From Paracoccaceae bacterium (GTDB lineage: Bacteria; Pseudomonadota; Alphaproteobacteria; Rhodobacterales; Rhodobacteraceae): a DNA stretch of 64,000 nucleotides. Location of the stretch: NCBI GenBank assembly GCA_030066855.1, contig JASJAU010000001.1:1-64000 (forward strand). The letters are read 5' to 3'. The notes below the pieces were generated by a model. That model saw only the letters and a program-made list of their open reading frames with translations. It was not told the origin of the DNA and ran no database searches. Below are positions 19,469 through 28,473 of the stretch, piece by piece. The position numbers and the translations under genes were made by a program. Every line of letters begins with the position of its first letter. The stretch's first letter is position 1.

Positions 19469-20935
19469 ATGACCTACGTCCCCACAGCGACGGTCCGGCG
19501 GCATGTGCCGAGCTTTTGCGACCCGGCAGCGCGTCCCTGGATACTGACCGCCTCAATCCTTGTCTCGGCGCTTGGTTTTATCGACGGCAGCGTGGTCTCA
19601 ATCGCCATTCCGGCGATGCGCGAGACGCTGGGCGCCGACCTCGCCCAGGCGCAGTGGATATCCAACGCCTACATGCTGCCCCTTTCGGCGCTGATCCTCG
19701 TCGGCGGCGCGGCGGGCGACCGTTACGGGATCGCGCGTGTCCTGATGGCGGGGCTACTGGTTTTCATGGCGGCGTCGGTGCTCTCGGCCATCGCAACCTC
19801 GCCCGAGGCTTTGATCGCGGGCCGGGCGCTCAAGGGCGCGGGCGCGGCGCTGATGGTGCCGGGCTCACTGGCGCTGATCGCCCGGGCCTATCCGGCGGAA
19901 ACCCGGGGCCGAGCGATCGGGACCTGGGCCGCCGCCTCCGCTGTGACGACGGCAGTCGGCCCGGTTCTGGGCGGCGCGGCGTTGAGCCTGGGATCGCCAG
20001 AGGCCTGGCGGGTGATCTTCGCGCTGAATGTCCCCTTCGGATTGCTGGTCATCTGGATACTGAGGACCCGCGTCGGCAACGACCCGGTGCGTTCAACCGA
20101 CCCTCTGGACTGTACTGGCGCCGTGCTGGCGACATTGGCGCTCGGGCTCGGCGCCTACGCGCTGACGCAGCTCGGGGAAGAGGGCGGCATCGGCCCCCTG
20201 CCCCTCGCCATCGGCTCGGTCCTCGCTGGAGCAGGCTTTCTCCTTTGGCAAGCGCGAGCGGCGCATCCAATGATGCCGCTCGATCTCTTCAGGAACCGCG
20301 TATTCGCCTCAGCCAATGCGCTGACCTTCCTGCTCTATTTCGCTCTGGGCGCGGTTTTGTTCTACCTGCCGATGCATGTGATCTCCGCCTGGAACGTGAC
20401 GGAGCTGGAGGCGGCTGCGGCCTTCGCGCCCCTGTCGGTCTTCATTGGCGCTCTCTCCGCGCGGGTGGGAGCCCTGGCCGACAAGCACGGGGCGCGGCCT
20501 TTGATCGCGCTCGGTTCACTGATCGTCGGCCTGTCGTTCGTCATTCTTGGCCTGACAACACCGCTCAGGGCGTTCTGGACCATTGTTCTGCCCATCAACT
20601 GCCTGATGGGCTTCGGCATGGCGCTGGTCGTGGGCCCGCTATCCACCGCAGTTATGGGATCAGTGCCGGACGCTCGGAGCGGCGCGGCCTCGGGTATCAA
20701 CAACGCCGTCAGCCGAATGGCTGGACTGGTGGCCGTGGCAGCAATGGGGAGCCTTGCGGCGGTGGTCTATGGCGGAACCGGCGGGGATCTGTCCTTTGGC
20801 GCGACCAACACCAGCGAGGCGCATATCATGGCCTCCGACGCCGCTTTCAGCGCCGTCGCCATTGTCACCGGTGTTCTGGCGCTTTTCTCTGCGGTGGTGG
20901 CCTGGGTTGGGCTGAAGCCGGTTCAGAGCGGGTGA
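19469..20935 (+). CDS. MFS exporter, DHA2 (EmrB/QacA) family
   Basis: 488 residues with about 14 membrane helices, the DHA2 drug:H+ antiporter architecture. The family motifs are clear: SALGFIDGSVVSIAIPAM (motif D1), QWISNAYMLPLSALILVGGAAGDRYG (motif A region) and LGGAALSLGSPEAWRVIFALNVPFG (motif C and beyond). It probably exports hydrophobic compounds. The substrate is unknown and no membrane-fusion partner is adjacent. The ribosome site is weak. Its 3' end overlaps the convergent DUF2189 gene by 13 bases. Confidence 0.9.
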   Translation: MTYVPTATVRRHVPSFCDPAARPWILTASILVSALGFIDGSVVSIAIPAMRETLGADLAQAQWISNAYMLPLSALILVGGAAGDRYGIARVLMAGLLVFMAASVLSAIATSPEALIAGRALKGAGAALMVPGSLALIARAYPAETRGRAIGTWAAASAVTTAVGPVLGGAALSLGSPEAWRVIFALNVPFGLLVIWILRTRVGNDPVRSTDPLDCTGAVLATLALGLGAYALTQLGEEGGIGPLPLAIGSVLAGAGFLLWQARAAHPMMPLDLFRNRVFASANALTFLLYFALGAVLFYLPMHVISAWNVTELEAAAAFAPLSVFIGALSARVGALADKHGARPLIALGSLIVGLSFVILGLTTPLRAFWTIVLPINCLMGFGMALVVGPLSTAVMGSVPDARSGAASGINNAVSRMAGLVAVAAMGSLAAVVYGGTGGDLSFGATNTSEAHIMASDAAFSAVAIVTGVLALFSAVVAWVGLKPVQSG

Positions 20936-21705
20936 TAAAGCGCCCTGCGGTAGAGGTGCCAGGTCGCGTGTCCCAAAACCGGCAAAGCGATAAAGAGACC
21001 CAGAAAGGCCGGCAGCATGGCCAGGAACAGACATAGCGCGACGATGGCCGCCCAAGTCGCCATGACCTGCTTGTTCCGCGAGACGGTGCGCAGGCTGACG
21101 AGCATCGCCGTCACGAAGTCGATCTCCTTGTCCACGAGCAGCGGGATCGCGACGACCGTGAGACCGAAGGTCAGAAAGGCCACGGCGGCGCCAACCACAA
21201 CCTGAAAGGCGATCATCGTGAGGCCCGTTTGCGTGAGGTAGACCTCGTAAGACGTTGATATATTGGTGAGCGTCGAAAGCCCCATGAAAAGCGCGAAGGC
21301 CATGTGGGCGAAAAAGCTCCAGAACAGGAAGATCATGACGAGGATCACGCCGATCCAGGGAAGCTGCCGGTCCTTCTCGCGCCAGACGACACCGATGATT
21401 TCGCCCCAGACGAGCGGCTCGTCCGCTTCGATCCGGCGACTCACCTCATAAAGGCCGACCGCTGCAAAAGGCGCAACGAGGGGAAACCCAAGCGCGAAGG
21501 CGAGCGTCCAGAGGAACGTTCCCGCCCCGATCCACCAGAGAAACAACCCCGAGACGACGTAAAAGGTGCTGAAGACCAGCCCGTAGGCTGGCGCGGTTCG
21601 GAAATCCCAAAGCCCTGCCTTGAGCGAGGCGACGAGTTCCGCCGTGGTCAGCTTCCCGATCTCGGGTAGCGGCGAAGCCTCTAATGCGGCATCCGCGTTG
21701 TTCAT
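20923..21705 (-). CDS. DUF2189 integral membrane protein
   Basis: 260 residues from the ATG at 21705, which has an excellent GGAGGAA site. The frame is open to 21855, but that would overlap the GNAT gene. Six hydrophobic segments are visible, with the DUF2189 pattern: WDFRTAPAYGLVFSTFYVVSG, FPLVAPFAAVGLYEVSRRIE, IPLLVDKEIDFVTAMLVSLRTVSRN and GLFIALPVLGHATWHLYRR. Members of this family are often annotated as cytochrome c oxidase subunit I-like, but no haem or copper ligands are evident here. Function unknown. Confidence 0.9.
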   Translation of the reverse strand: MNNADAALEASPLPEIGKLTTAELVASLKAGLWDFRTAPAYGLVFSTFYVVSGLFLWWIGAGTFLWTLAFALGFPLVAPFAAVGLYEVSRRIEADEPLVWGEIIGVVWREKDRQLPWIGVILVMIFLFWSFFAHMAFALFMGLSTLTNISTSYEVYLTQTGLTMIAFQVVVGAAVAFLTFGLTVVAIPLLVDKEIDFVTAMLVSLRTVSRNKQVMATWAAIVALCLFLAMLPAFLGLFIALPVLGHATWHLYRRALYHPL

Positions 21706-21748
21706 GACTGCTTCCTCCCAACAGTCCGGTCCGCGCTTTCGGTTTTGG

Positions 21749-22552
21749 TTATGCAGTAAGTTGACCGGAAAACTGCTCCGGGTCCATCCCGACAATCGTC
21801 TCCCAGCCCGTATGCGCGACCCCGAGCTTCGCGCAGAGCGCGGTCGAAGAGGCATTGCCGTGGCGGATGCTGGTAAAAAACTTGCTCAGGCCTGTCTTCT
21901 CGAACATGCGCAGCATCGCCATCGCGCCGAGGATCAGGGCGATCCTCTGTCCGCGCCGGTCCGGGACGGTGGAGAGCATGCCCCACCACGCGTGATCTCC
22001 GCGCTGCGTCCCGCGCTTGAAACTGTCGAAGGCGGCGGCGCAGGCCACCGGCCGCCCCGTGCCGACCTCCCGCGCGAGAAGAACCACGCCATCGACCGTT
22101 CGCCCCCGCAGCACGTGGCCAGGGGACGGCAAGACGCCTCCTGCAAGCGCGACCTCGGCGAGATCTGAGACATCCGCCGCCGGGCTTTCCATGTCGATCT
22201 CGATCACCGTCAGGTCGTCCGGCAGCGCGTGGCGGCCGACAACTTCACGCGCCAGTTCGATCGAGGGTTCAACCGTGTGGCAGTATCCGTAACTGTCCGT
22301 GTGGAACCCGGCGCCGGCGAGCGTAGCCTTCTCCTCGTCCGCCGCATCGGTCCGGACGCCGTAAGCGACGCCGGCGCCGGAGAGCCGGATCAGCGGCTCG
22401 AAGGCCTCGAAACCACCGGCGCCGTAGTCAGACAGCATTACGCTTCGACCGTAGAACCCGTAATCAGGATGGTCTTTCAAAAGCGACCAAAGCGCCGAGG
22501 TGCGGCGCATCATGGCTATCTGCGCGGGCGTGCCGAAATACTCGTCCGTCAT
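21749..22552 (-). CDS. GNAT family N-acetyltransferase
   Basis: 267 residues with a GGAGG site 4-5 bases before the ATG. The C-terminal half carries an acetyl-CoA binding pattern: STVPDRRGQRIALILGAMAM (motif A, with the loop RRGQRIA), then IRHGNASSTALCAKLGVAHT (motif B). The N-terminal half looks like a degenerate second GNAT lobe. The acceptor is unknown. The 43-base gap to the DUF2189 gene suggests co-transcription. Confidence 0.82.
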   Translation of the reverse strand: MTDEYFGTPAQIAMMRRTSALWSLLKDHPDYGFYGRSVMLSDYGAGGFEAFEPLIRLSGAGVAYGVRTDAADEEKATLAGAGFHTDSYGYCHTVEPSIELAREVVGRHALPDDLTVIEIDMESPAADVSDLAEVALAGGVLPSPGHVLRGRTVDGVVLLAREVGTGRPVACAAAFDSFKRGTQRGDHAWWGMLSTVPDRRGQRIALILGAMAMLRMFEKTGLSKFFTSIRHGNASSTALCAKLGVAHTGWETIVGMDPEQFSGQLTA

Positions 22553-22602
22553 GGGGCCTCCTCAAATGGAGGATAGGCCGGGAATCTGAATTCGAGGAGT
22601 CC

Positions 22603-23727
22603 CTACTCCGCCTGCGCCTCGTCGCGCTTCATGCCCGACACGCCTTGCGCGAGGGTCGCCGCCATGAACCCGTCGAGGTCGCCGTCAAGCACGCCCTGGG
22701 TGTCCGAGGTCTCGTGCCCCGTCCGCAAGTCCTTCACCATCTGGTAGGGCTGGAGGACGTAAGACCGGATCTGGTTGCCCCAGCCTGCGTCGCCTTTGGA
22801 TTCATGCGCCTCCTGAATCGACGCGGTCCGTCGCTCCAGCTCCATCTGGTAGAGTCGTGATTTCAGGGCTTTCATCGCGATATCGCGGTTCTGGTGCTGC
22901 GACTTTTCCGAGCTGGTGACGACGATGCCGGTCGGCATGTGCGTGATCCGCACGGCCGAATCCGTCGTGTTGACGTGTTGGCCGCCGGCGCCGGAGGAGC
23001 GGTAGGTGTCGACCCGGATGTCGGCCGGGTTCACCTCAATCTCGATGTTGTCGTCGACGACAGGATAGACCCAGACTGACGAGAACGATGTGTGGCGGCG
23101 GGCCGAGGAGTCGAAGGGGCTGATCCGAACGAGCCGGTGGACGCCGGATTCGGACTTGAGCCAGCCATAGGCGTTTGGCCCGGAGATCTTGTAGGCCGCC
23201 GATTTGATCCCGGCTTCCTCACCCGCGCTTTCGGACTGAAGCTCGACCTTGTAACCGTGCTGCTCGGCCCAGCGGACGTACATGCGGGCCAGCATCGAGG
23301 CCCAGTCGCAGCTTTCAGTGCCGCCGGCGCCGGAGTTGATCTCAAGGAAGGTGTCGTTGCCGTCCGCCTCGCCGTCGAGAAGCGCCTCGATCTCGGCCTG
23401 GGCGGCGCGCTCCTGCAGCGCCTTGATCGCGGTCTCAGCGTCAGAGACGACCTCTTCGTCCTCCTCCATCTCGCCAAGCTCGATCAGTTCGATGTTGTCC
23501 TGCATCTCCTGTTTCATGCTGGTATAGCGGGACATTGCGTCGACCAGCATCTGGCGGTCGCGCATGAGCTTCTGCGCGCGCTCCTGATTGTCCCAGAGGT
23601 TCGGGTCCTCGATCATCGCGTTGAATTCTTCCAACCGATGCTCGGCCGTCTCCCAATCCATCCGCTGGGCCAGGAGGTTCAGCGATTTCTCGATGGCAGC
23701 GACCGCGTTTTCCGTGTCGGCGCGCAT
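22603..23727 (-). CDS. prfB: Peptide chain release factor 2
   Basis: RF2 recognises UAA and UGA stop codons and hydrolyses peptidyl-tRNA on the ribosome. The 374 residues are in one continuous frame with no programmed +1 frameshift site. The start MRADTENAVAAIEKSLNLL has GGAG seven bases upstream. The stop-codon recognition tripeptide SPF is at 203-205 and the catalytic GGQ at 248-250 (SSGAGGQHVNTTDSAVRI). Standing alone, it lies behind the DUF1127-like gene. Confidence 0.97.
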   Translation of the reverse strand: MRADTENAVAAIEKSLNLLAQRMDWETAEHRLEEFNAMIEDPNLWDNQERAQKLMRDRQMLVDAMSRYTSMKQEMQDNIELIELGEMEEDEEVVSDAETAIKALQERAAQAEIEALLDGEADGNDTFLEINSGAGGTESCDWASMLARMYVRWAEQHGYKVELQSESAGEEAGIKSAAYKISGPNAYGWLKSESGVHRLVRISPFDSSARRHTSFSSVWVYPVVDDNIEIEVNPADIRVDTYRSSGAGGQHVNTTDSAVRITHMPTGIVVTSSEKSQHQNRDIAMKALKSRLYQMELERRTASIQEAHESKGDAGWGNQIRSYVLQPYQMVKDLRTGHETSDTQGVLDGDLDGFMAATLAQGVSGMKRDEAQAE

Positions 23728-23802
23728 TGGGGTCTCCGGTTGGCTGTTAGCCGCAGGGGTTTAGCAACCGACCGGAGACGCATCAAGGCAGGAGTTGGCG
23801 GA

Positions 23803-24015
23803 TTACCAGCCGCTGGTTTCGACAGGACGGACGCGGGTCGCGGTGTGGCGAGGCGGCAGGCCGACATCGGCGCGATGCTCGTTCGAAAGCTCGTCCACAT
23901 GGAGGTTGTCGCGGTAAGCGCGGTTTTTCTCGACGACCCAGCCGACGACGCGGATGGCGAGCGGCTTGCGGGCGGTGTTTGCGAAAGTGGCCGTTTTCGT
24001 TGCGATGGTGGTCAT
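23803..24015 (-). CDS. DUF1127-like small protein
   Basis: A 70-residue protein with a good AAGGA site eight bases before the ATG. The C-terminal half (VGWVVEKNRAYRDNLHVDELSNEHRADVGLPPR) resembles the DUF1127 pattern of a basic helix, a short linker and (D/A)xGL. Short DUF1127 proteins in alphaproteobacteria are often stress-induced and involved in RNA turnover or phosphate/carbon physiology, but this one diverges from the core pattern. It shares a 155-base intergenic region with the divergent SARP/TPR regulator, which could control it. Confidence 0.7.
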   Translation of the reverse strand: MTTIATKTATFANTARKPLAIRVVGWVVEKNRAYRDNLHVDELSNEHRADVGLPPRHTATRVRPVETSGW

Positions 24016-24170
24016 GTCTGAGGTCCTTTGGTTTCGATTGCGATTGCCCTCACTCTGCCCTCCGCCCGTCAGGAGACCGTCAATGGGAGGCGGCGCAATC
24101 GCAAAACCCGCGTGATTTCTCCGTGAAATGCGCCCGGAAACCCGTAAACTCGACGTCGGAGCGGGTGATT

Positions 24171-25817
24171 ATGCCAAAAGACCCCTTGGGCAGCATTCGG
24201 ATTACGGTCAGCGGCGTTCTCAGAATTGAGGACGCGGCGGGTGAGGAGGTCGGCCCGCTGTCGCGACGGGCGCAGGGGCTCCTCGCCTTTCTCGCGCTGC
24301 AGCCGGGTATGCGGGCCGAGCGCGCCTACCTCGCCGATCTGCTTTGGAGCGACCGGGGGCCGGATCAGGCTCGCGCCTCGCTCAGACAGGAACTCTCGTC
24401 TCTCCGGCGCTCGCTTCCTGAGGGCGTTCTTGCCGCCAGTCGGCAGCATGTCTGGCTCGACCCGGATCTCGTCACCGTGGCCCGAGGATCGGAACCCCTG
24501 CTGCAAGGTTTCGACCTCCCCTCAGAGGGATTCGAAGACTGGCTGCGCGACGCGCGGGCCGAGCCGTCCCCGGACAAACCGCCCGAGCCAGAGGCGACGA
24601 CAGAGTTCTTCGAACGCCCGACCGTCCTTCTCTTCGCGTTCGAAGCGTTGTCGAGCTCTCCAGACGACAAGATGATCGCAATGAGCGTATCCGAGGATTT
24701 GCGCACGACGCTCAGCTACTGGCGCTGGTTCCCGGTCATCGGCCCCGACGCGATCGGTTGGAAGACGGTGAAGGACAGCGACCTGCGCGAGACCGCCGCC
24801 GAACTGGGCGCGAGATACGCGGTCTCCGGCACGCTGATGCGCGTCGGCGAGCGCGTGCGACTGTCGGCGAGCCTGACCGACGCCCTTTCGTGCCAATCCA
24901 TCTGGTCGGATGCGTTCGACGGCAGCATGGAGGACATCTTCGCGTTTCAGGAGGAGGTCAGCCGCGCGATCGTTGGTCAGATCGAGCCGCAGATTTCCCG
25001 GGCCGAAGCGGCCCGCATCACGCGAACGCGGCCGGAGACTATCGCGCCCTGGCAGCTCCTGGCGATGGCGGATGAGATCGACCGCAAGAGCGACGAGGGC
25101 TACGGAACGGCTGAGGACAATTTTGAGCAGGAACGGCTGATGCGCGAGGCGCTGGAGATCGCGCCCGACTTCGCCCCCGCCTACGCCCGGATAGGACGAA
25201 TCTACTTCCGTGCCGCTCTGCTGAGCTGGGTCGAGGACAGGAACGCTGCGTTCCTGAAGTCCGTCGAGAACACGAACACCGCGCTCCGCATCGACCCGGA
25301 CGATTGGGAGGCGCATGGCTACAACGGCCTGGCGCGGATCTTTGGCACGCGAGAGTATGAGAGTGGGATTTTCCATGGCTCAGAGGCAGTCCGCCTCAAC
25401 CCCTCCGCCGCCCTTGCCCGCCACGCCGCCGGTTGCGGGCTGGAGTGGACAGGAGAGCCTGAGAAGGCGCTGGCGCACTTGCGGTTTGTCTTCCGACTTA
25501 ACCCCGCGCACCCGGGCCGCGCGGCGGTATTGGGTCAGGTCACGACCTGCGAACTGGCGATCGGCAACAAGGAAGCTTCAATCGAAGCGGCCCGTAAACT
25601 CATGGCCATCGCGCCGGACTACGCGCGGGGATTGCAGCGTTGCGTGTCGACCTTCGGCTATTATGGGATCGAACCCGAGGGCTCGTCGGCCCTGGCGCGG
25701 CTACGCGAGCTTCAGCCCGACTTCGACGAGGCCTACGTGCGCGAGACTTATCCCTATGCGCGGGAAGCCGAGATGGACCTGTTTCTGGAAGGCTTGAGAA
25801 AGATCGGCGCGGTCTGA
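24171..25817 (+). CDS. SARP-type winged-helix / TolB-like / TPR regulator
   Basis: 548 residues from the ATG at 24171. Three parts are visible. The first is an N-terminal OmpR/SARP-like winged helix (about 8-95) with LLAFLALQPGMRAERAYLADLLW and DQARASLRQELSSLRRSLP. The second is a TolB/FlgO-like alpha-beta domain (about 145-270, PTVLLFAFEALSSS to YAVSGTLMRVGERVRLSASL). The third is a TPR-like helical region to the end. The layout is that of adenylate-cyclase/CadC-type regulators without a cyclase domain and without a clear membrane helix. Probably a DNA-binding sensor. Its target may be the divergent small gene. Confidence 0.82.
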   Translation: MPKDPLGSIRITVSGVLRIEDAAGEEVGPLSRRAQGLLAFLALQPGMRAERAYLADLLWSDRGPDQARASLRQELSSLRRSLPEGVLAASRQHVWLDPDLVTVARGSEPLLQGFDLPSEGFEDWLRDARAEPSPDKPPEPEATTEFFERPTVLLFAFEALSSSPDDKMIAMSVSEDLRTTLSYWRWFPVIGPDAIGWKTVKDSDLRETAAELGARYAVSGTLMRVGERVRLSASLTDALSCQSIWSDAFDGSMEDIFAFQEEVSRAIVGQIEPQISRAEAARITRTRPETIAPWQLLAMADEIDRKSDEGYGTAEDNFEQERLMREALEIAPDFAPAYARIGRIYFRAALLSWVEDRNAAFLKSVENTNTALRIDPDDWEAHGYNGLARIFGTREYESGIFHGSEAVRLNPSAALARHAAGCGLEWTGEPEKALAHLRFVFRLNPAHPGRAAVLGQVTTCELAIGNKEASIEAARKLMAIAPDYARGLQRCVSTFGYYGIEPEGSSALARLRELQPDFDEAYVRETYPYAREAEMDLFLEGLRKIGAV

Positions 25818-25824
25818 TTGCGCC

Positions 25825-28368
25825 TCAGTACAATCCACCCGAAGAAATCTCGCCCGCCGTCGCCTGCCCCGGCACCCGCACTTCCTGCCCGCCGCCGGTA
25901 TTGACGCTCTGTGCCGTCCGGCCCAACTCGTCGTCGGTGAACAAGGGCAGGTTCGAGCCCATGGCGAATCCGCCATCGAAGGTGATGCCAAAGACCGGCT
26001 GCTCGCCCTCGCGGAAATACTCCGCCACAACATGCTCGCCGATCGCGTCGTCCGGAAGGCGGGCGCCCGTGAATCGGTCGATCTTGATGAACTGTCCGCC
26101 CTGCGGGATCGAGAAGCGTCCGGCGCCGTATTTCTCGATGGCTTTTTCCATGAAGGCCTGGAACACCGGAGCGCACATCGCGCCGCCCGAGGCTCCGCGG
26201 CCCAAAGGCTCCGGAAGGTCGTAGCCGATGTAACAGCCTGCCGCGATGGTCGAAGTGAAGCCCACGAACCAGACATCGCGCGCGTCATTTGTCGTGCCTG
26301 TCTTGCCCGCCGCGGGGACGCCGAGATTGACTGCGCCGGCCGCCGTGCCCCGCTCCACCACGCCGCGCATCATCGAGGTGAGCTGATAAGCGGTGATTGG
26401 GTTGATCACCTGGCTGCGGTTTGACCGGATGGTCGGAAGGTCGCCGGATCGAATGTCGGCGGTCTGGCAATCTTCGCAAATCCGCTGATCGTGGCGGTAG
26501 ATCGTCGTGCCCCAACGGTCCTGAACCCGGTCCACCAATGTGGGTGTCACGCGCTCGCCTCCATTCGCGAACATCGAATAGGCGGCGACCATACGGAAAA
26601 GCGTTGTCTCCTGACTGCCGAGCGAGTTGGCGAGGAAGGGTTGCATGTCATCGTAGACGCCGAAGCGCTCGCCATAGCCCGCGACGGTCTGCATGCCGAC
26701 CTCTTCCGCCAGACGGATCGTCATCAGGTTCCGCGACCGTTCGATGCCGGTGCGCAGCGGCGTTGGCCCGTAGAACTGGTTCGAGGCGTTCCTCGGCCGC
26801 CAGACCTGACCGCCGCCGATATCCACCTCAATAGGCGCGTCGATCAGGATCGTCGCAGGCGTGAAGCCCGAGTCCAACGCTGCGGCGTAGACGAAGGGTT
26901 TGAAGGACGAGCCGGGCTGGCGGGCGGCCTGAGTCGCGCGGTTGAAGACCGAATGCTGGTAGGAATACCCGCCTTGCATCGCGATGACCCGCCCGTTGTT
27001 GACGTCCATCGCCATGAAGGCGCCTTGCACGCCCGGCACTTGGCGCAGCGAGAAAACCGGATCGCTGACGCTGCCGCCTTCATGGCGTACATGAATCACG
27101 TCGCCCACGGAGAGGATGTCGCCCGCGCGATTCGCGCCCCGGATCCAGCGCAGGTCCTCGGGCGTGATGAAATGGCCGTCGGTCCCGTCCGACCAGCCCT
27201 CCACCCCGATGCGGGCGGAGCTCCCTCCGACCTCAAGAACGACCGCCGGATACCAATTCTCGACATCCCGGGCGACGCCGATCTCGGCCAGTGCGAGGCG
27301 CCAGGCCGCCTGCCCCTCGACGAAGCCGTCAAGCGCCTCGGCGGCGATAGCTTCCCCGGTCCCGCGCCATTCGCCCTGAGCGCGGTCGTAGTTTTCCAAT
27401 GCCTCGCGCAAGGCGGAGGCCGCGATTTCCTGCAACTCCGGGTCCATCGTCGCCCGGATGGTCAGACCGGCGCTGCGAAACCCCTCCTCGCCGAAATCGC
27501 GGGAGAGCTGGCGCCGGATCTCGTCGGTGAAGTAGTCGCGGGGCGGGAGTTTCTCGCGAAAGGCGTCCATGTCTCCCGCCTGAACGGTAAGCAGCGGCGC
27601 GATACGGGCGGTCTCATACGCGCCCTGATCAATGTACTCGTTTTGATACATCTCCCGAAGGACGAAGTTCCTCCTCGCGATGGCCCTCTCCTCCTCCAGC
27701 ACCGGGTGGTAGGTCGACGGCGCCTTGGGAAGTGCGGCGAGATAGGCGGCCTCCTGCGCGTTCAGATCGGACAGTGTCTTGTTGAAATAGGTCTGCGCCG
27801 CCGCCGCGACGCCGTAGGAATTCTGGCCGAGGAAGATCTCATTGAGATAGATCTCGAGGATCTTCTCGCGCTCGAGCGTATTGACCATGCGGTTCGAGAG
27901 GATGATCTCTTTGATCTTCCGCTCGATCCGGCGATCGCCCGACAGGAAGCTGATCTTGGCGACCTGCTGGGGTATGGTCGAGGCGCCGCGCACGGATTCG
28001 CCCCGGCTCTCGACCGCTTCATAGAGCGCTGCCGCGATGCCTCTGAGATCAAAGCCCGCGTGTTTATAAAAATTCTTGTCTTCCGCCGAGATGAAGGCGT
28101 GTTTGACCAGATCGGGGATCTCTTCCGCCGGCGCGTAGATGCGCCTCTGCTCGGCGTACTCGTCGATGATCTGGCCTTCAGTGGAGTAGATTCGGCTGAT
28201 CGTCGGCGGGCGGTACTGCGCGAGACTCTGATGGTCGGGCAGATCGCGGCCATAGACCCAGAAAACGCCGCCAACGGTGAGCGCGAGCATGATCAGCCCA
28301 AGCGTCACCAGCGAGAAGATGCCGCCGAGAGTGGAGAAAACGAACCGCGTCACCAGATCAAACCTCAA
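25825..28368 (-). CDS. mrcA: Penicillin-binding protein 1A, bifunctional
   Basis: 847 residues, a class A PBP that polymerises and crosslinks peptidoglycan. A membrane helix lies near residues 12-34. The glycosyltransferase domain has the catalytic Glu in SAEDKNFYKHAGFD and RGASTIPQQVAK. The transpeptidase has the active Ser in RQPGSSFKPFVYAAAL, then a SRN-type motif (IERSRNLM), and KTGT in AAGKTGTTNDARDVWFVG. The start is TTG at 28368 with GAGG five bases upstream. A GTG seven codons in is the alternative. It follows the amidase gene by 105 bases in the same direction, forming a cell-wall pair. Confidence 0.95.
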   Translation of the reverse strand: MRFDLVTRFVFSTLGGIFSLVTLGLIMLALTVGGVFWVYGRDLPDHQSLAQYRPPTISRIYSTEGQIIDEYAEQRRIYAPAEEIPDLVKHAFISAEDKNFYKHAGFDLRGIAAALYEAVESRGESVRGASTIPQQVAKISFLSGDRRIERKIKEIILSNRMVNTLEREKILEIYLNEIFLGQNSYGVAAAAQTYFNKTLSDLNAQEAAYLAALPKAPSTYHPVLEEERAIARRNFVLREMYQNEYIDQGAYETARIAPLLTVQAGDMDAFREKLPPRDYFTDEIRRQLSRDFGEEGFRSAGLTIRATMDPELQEIAASALREALENYDRAQGEWRGTGEAIAAEALDGFVEGQAAWRLALAEIGVARDVENWYPAVVLEVGGSSARIGVEGWSDGTDGHFITPEDLRWIRGANRAGDILSVGDVIHVRHEGGSVSDPVFSLRQVPGVQGAFMAMDVNNGRVIAMQGGYSYQHSVFNRATQAARQPGSSFKPFVYAAALDSGFTPATILIDAPIEVDIGGGQVWRPRNASNQFYGPTPLRTGIERSRNLMTIRLAEEVGMQTVAGYGERFGVYDDMQPFLANSLGSQETTLFRMVAAYSMFANGGERVTPTLVDRVQDRWGTTIYRHDQRICEDCQTADIRSGDLPTIRSNRSQVINPITAYQLTSMMRGVVERGTAAGAVNLGVPAAGKTGTTNDARDVWFVGFTSTIAAGCYIGYDLPEPLGRGASGGAMCAPVFQAFMEKAIEKYGAGRFSIPQGGQFIKIDRFTGARLPDDAIGEHVVAEYFREGEQPVFGITFDGGFAMGSNLPLFTDDELGRTAQSVNTGGGQEVRVPGQATAGEISSGGLY

Positions 28369-28473
28369 TACTGCCTCGCAGGGATATACTAGGCGCGGGC
28401 CAAAGGGTCAAAACGCGCGCGGCCCGGCATCCGCCTGTTGGGATCACCTTGTGGTGAGGAATCAGAGCGCCTG

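Noticed and set aside
22603-23727. Programmed frameshift in prfB
   Set aside because: The coding frame is continuous from the ATG through SPF and GGQ. No in-frame early UGA or slippery site is present.
26491-28392. 633-codon open frame on the + strand
   Set aside because: It lies entirely antisense to PBP1A, has no family motif, and is explained by GC-rich codon bias of the real gene.
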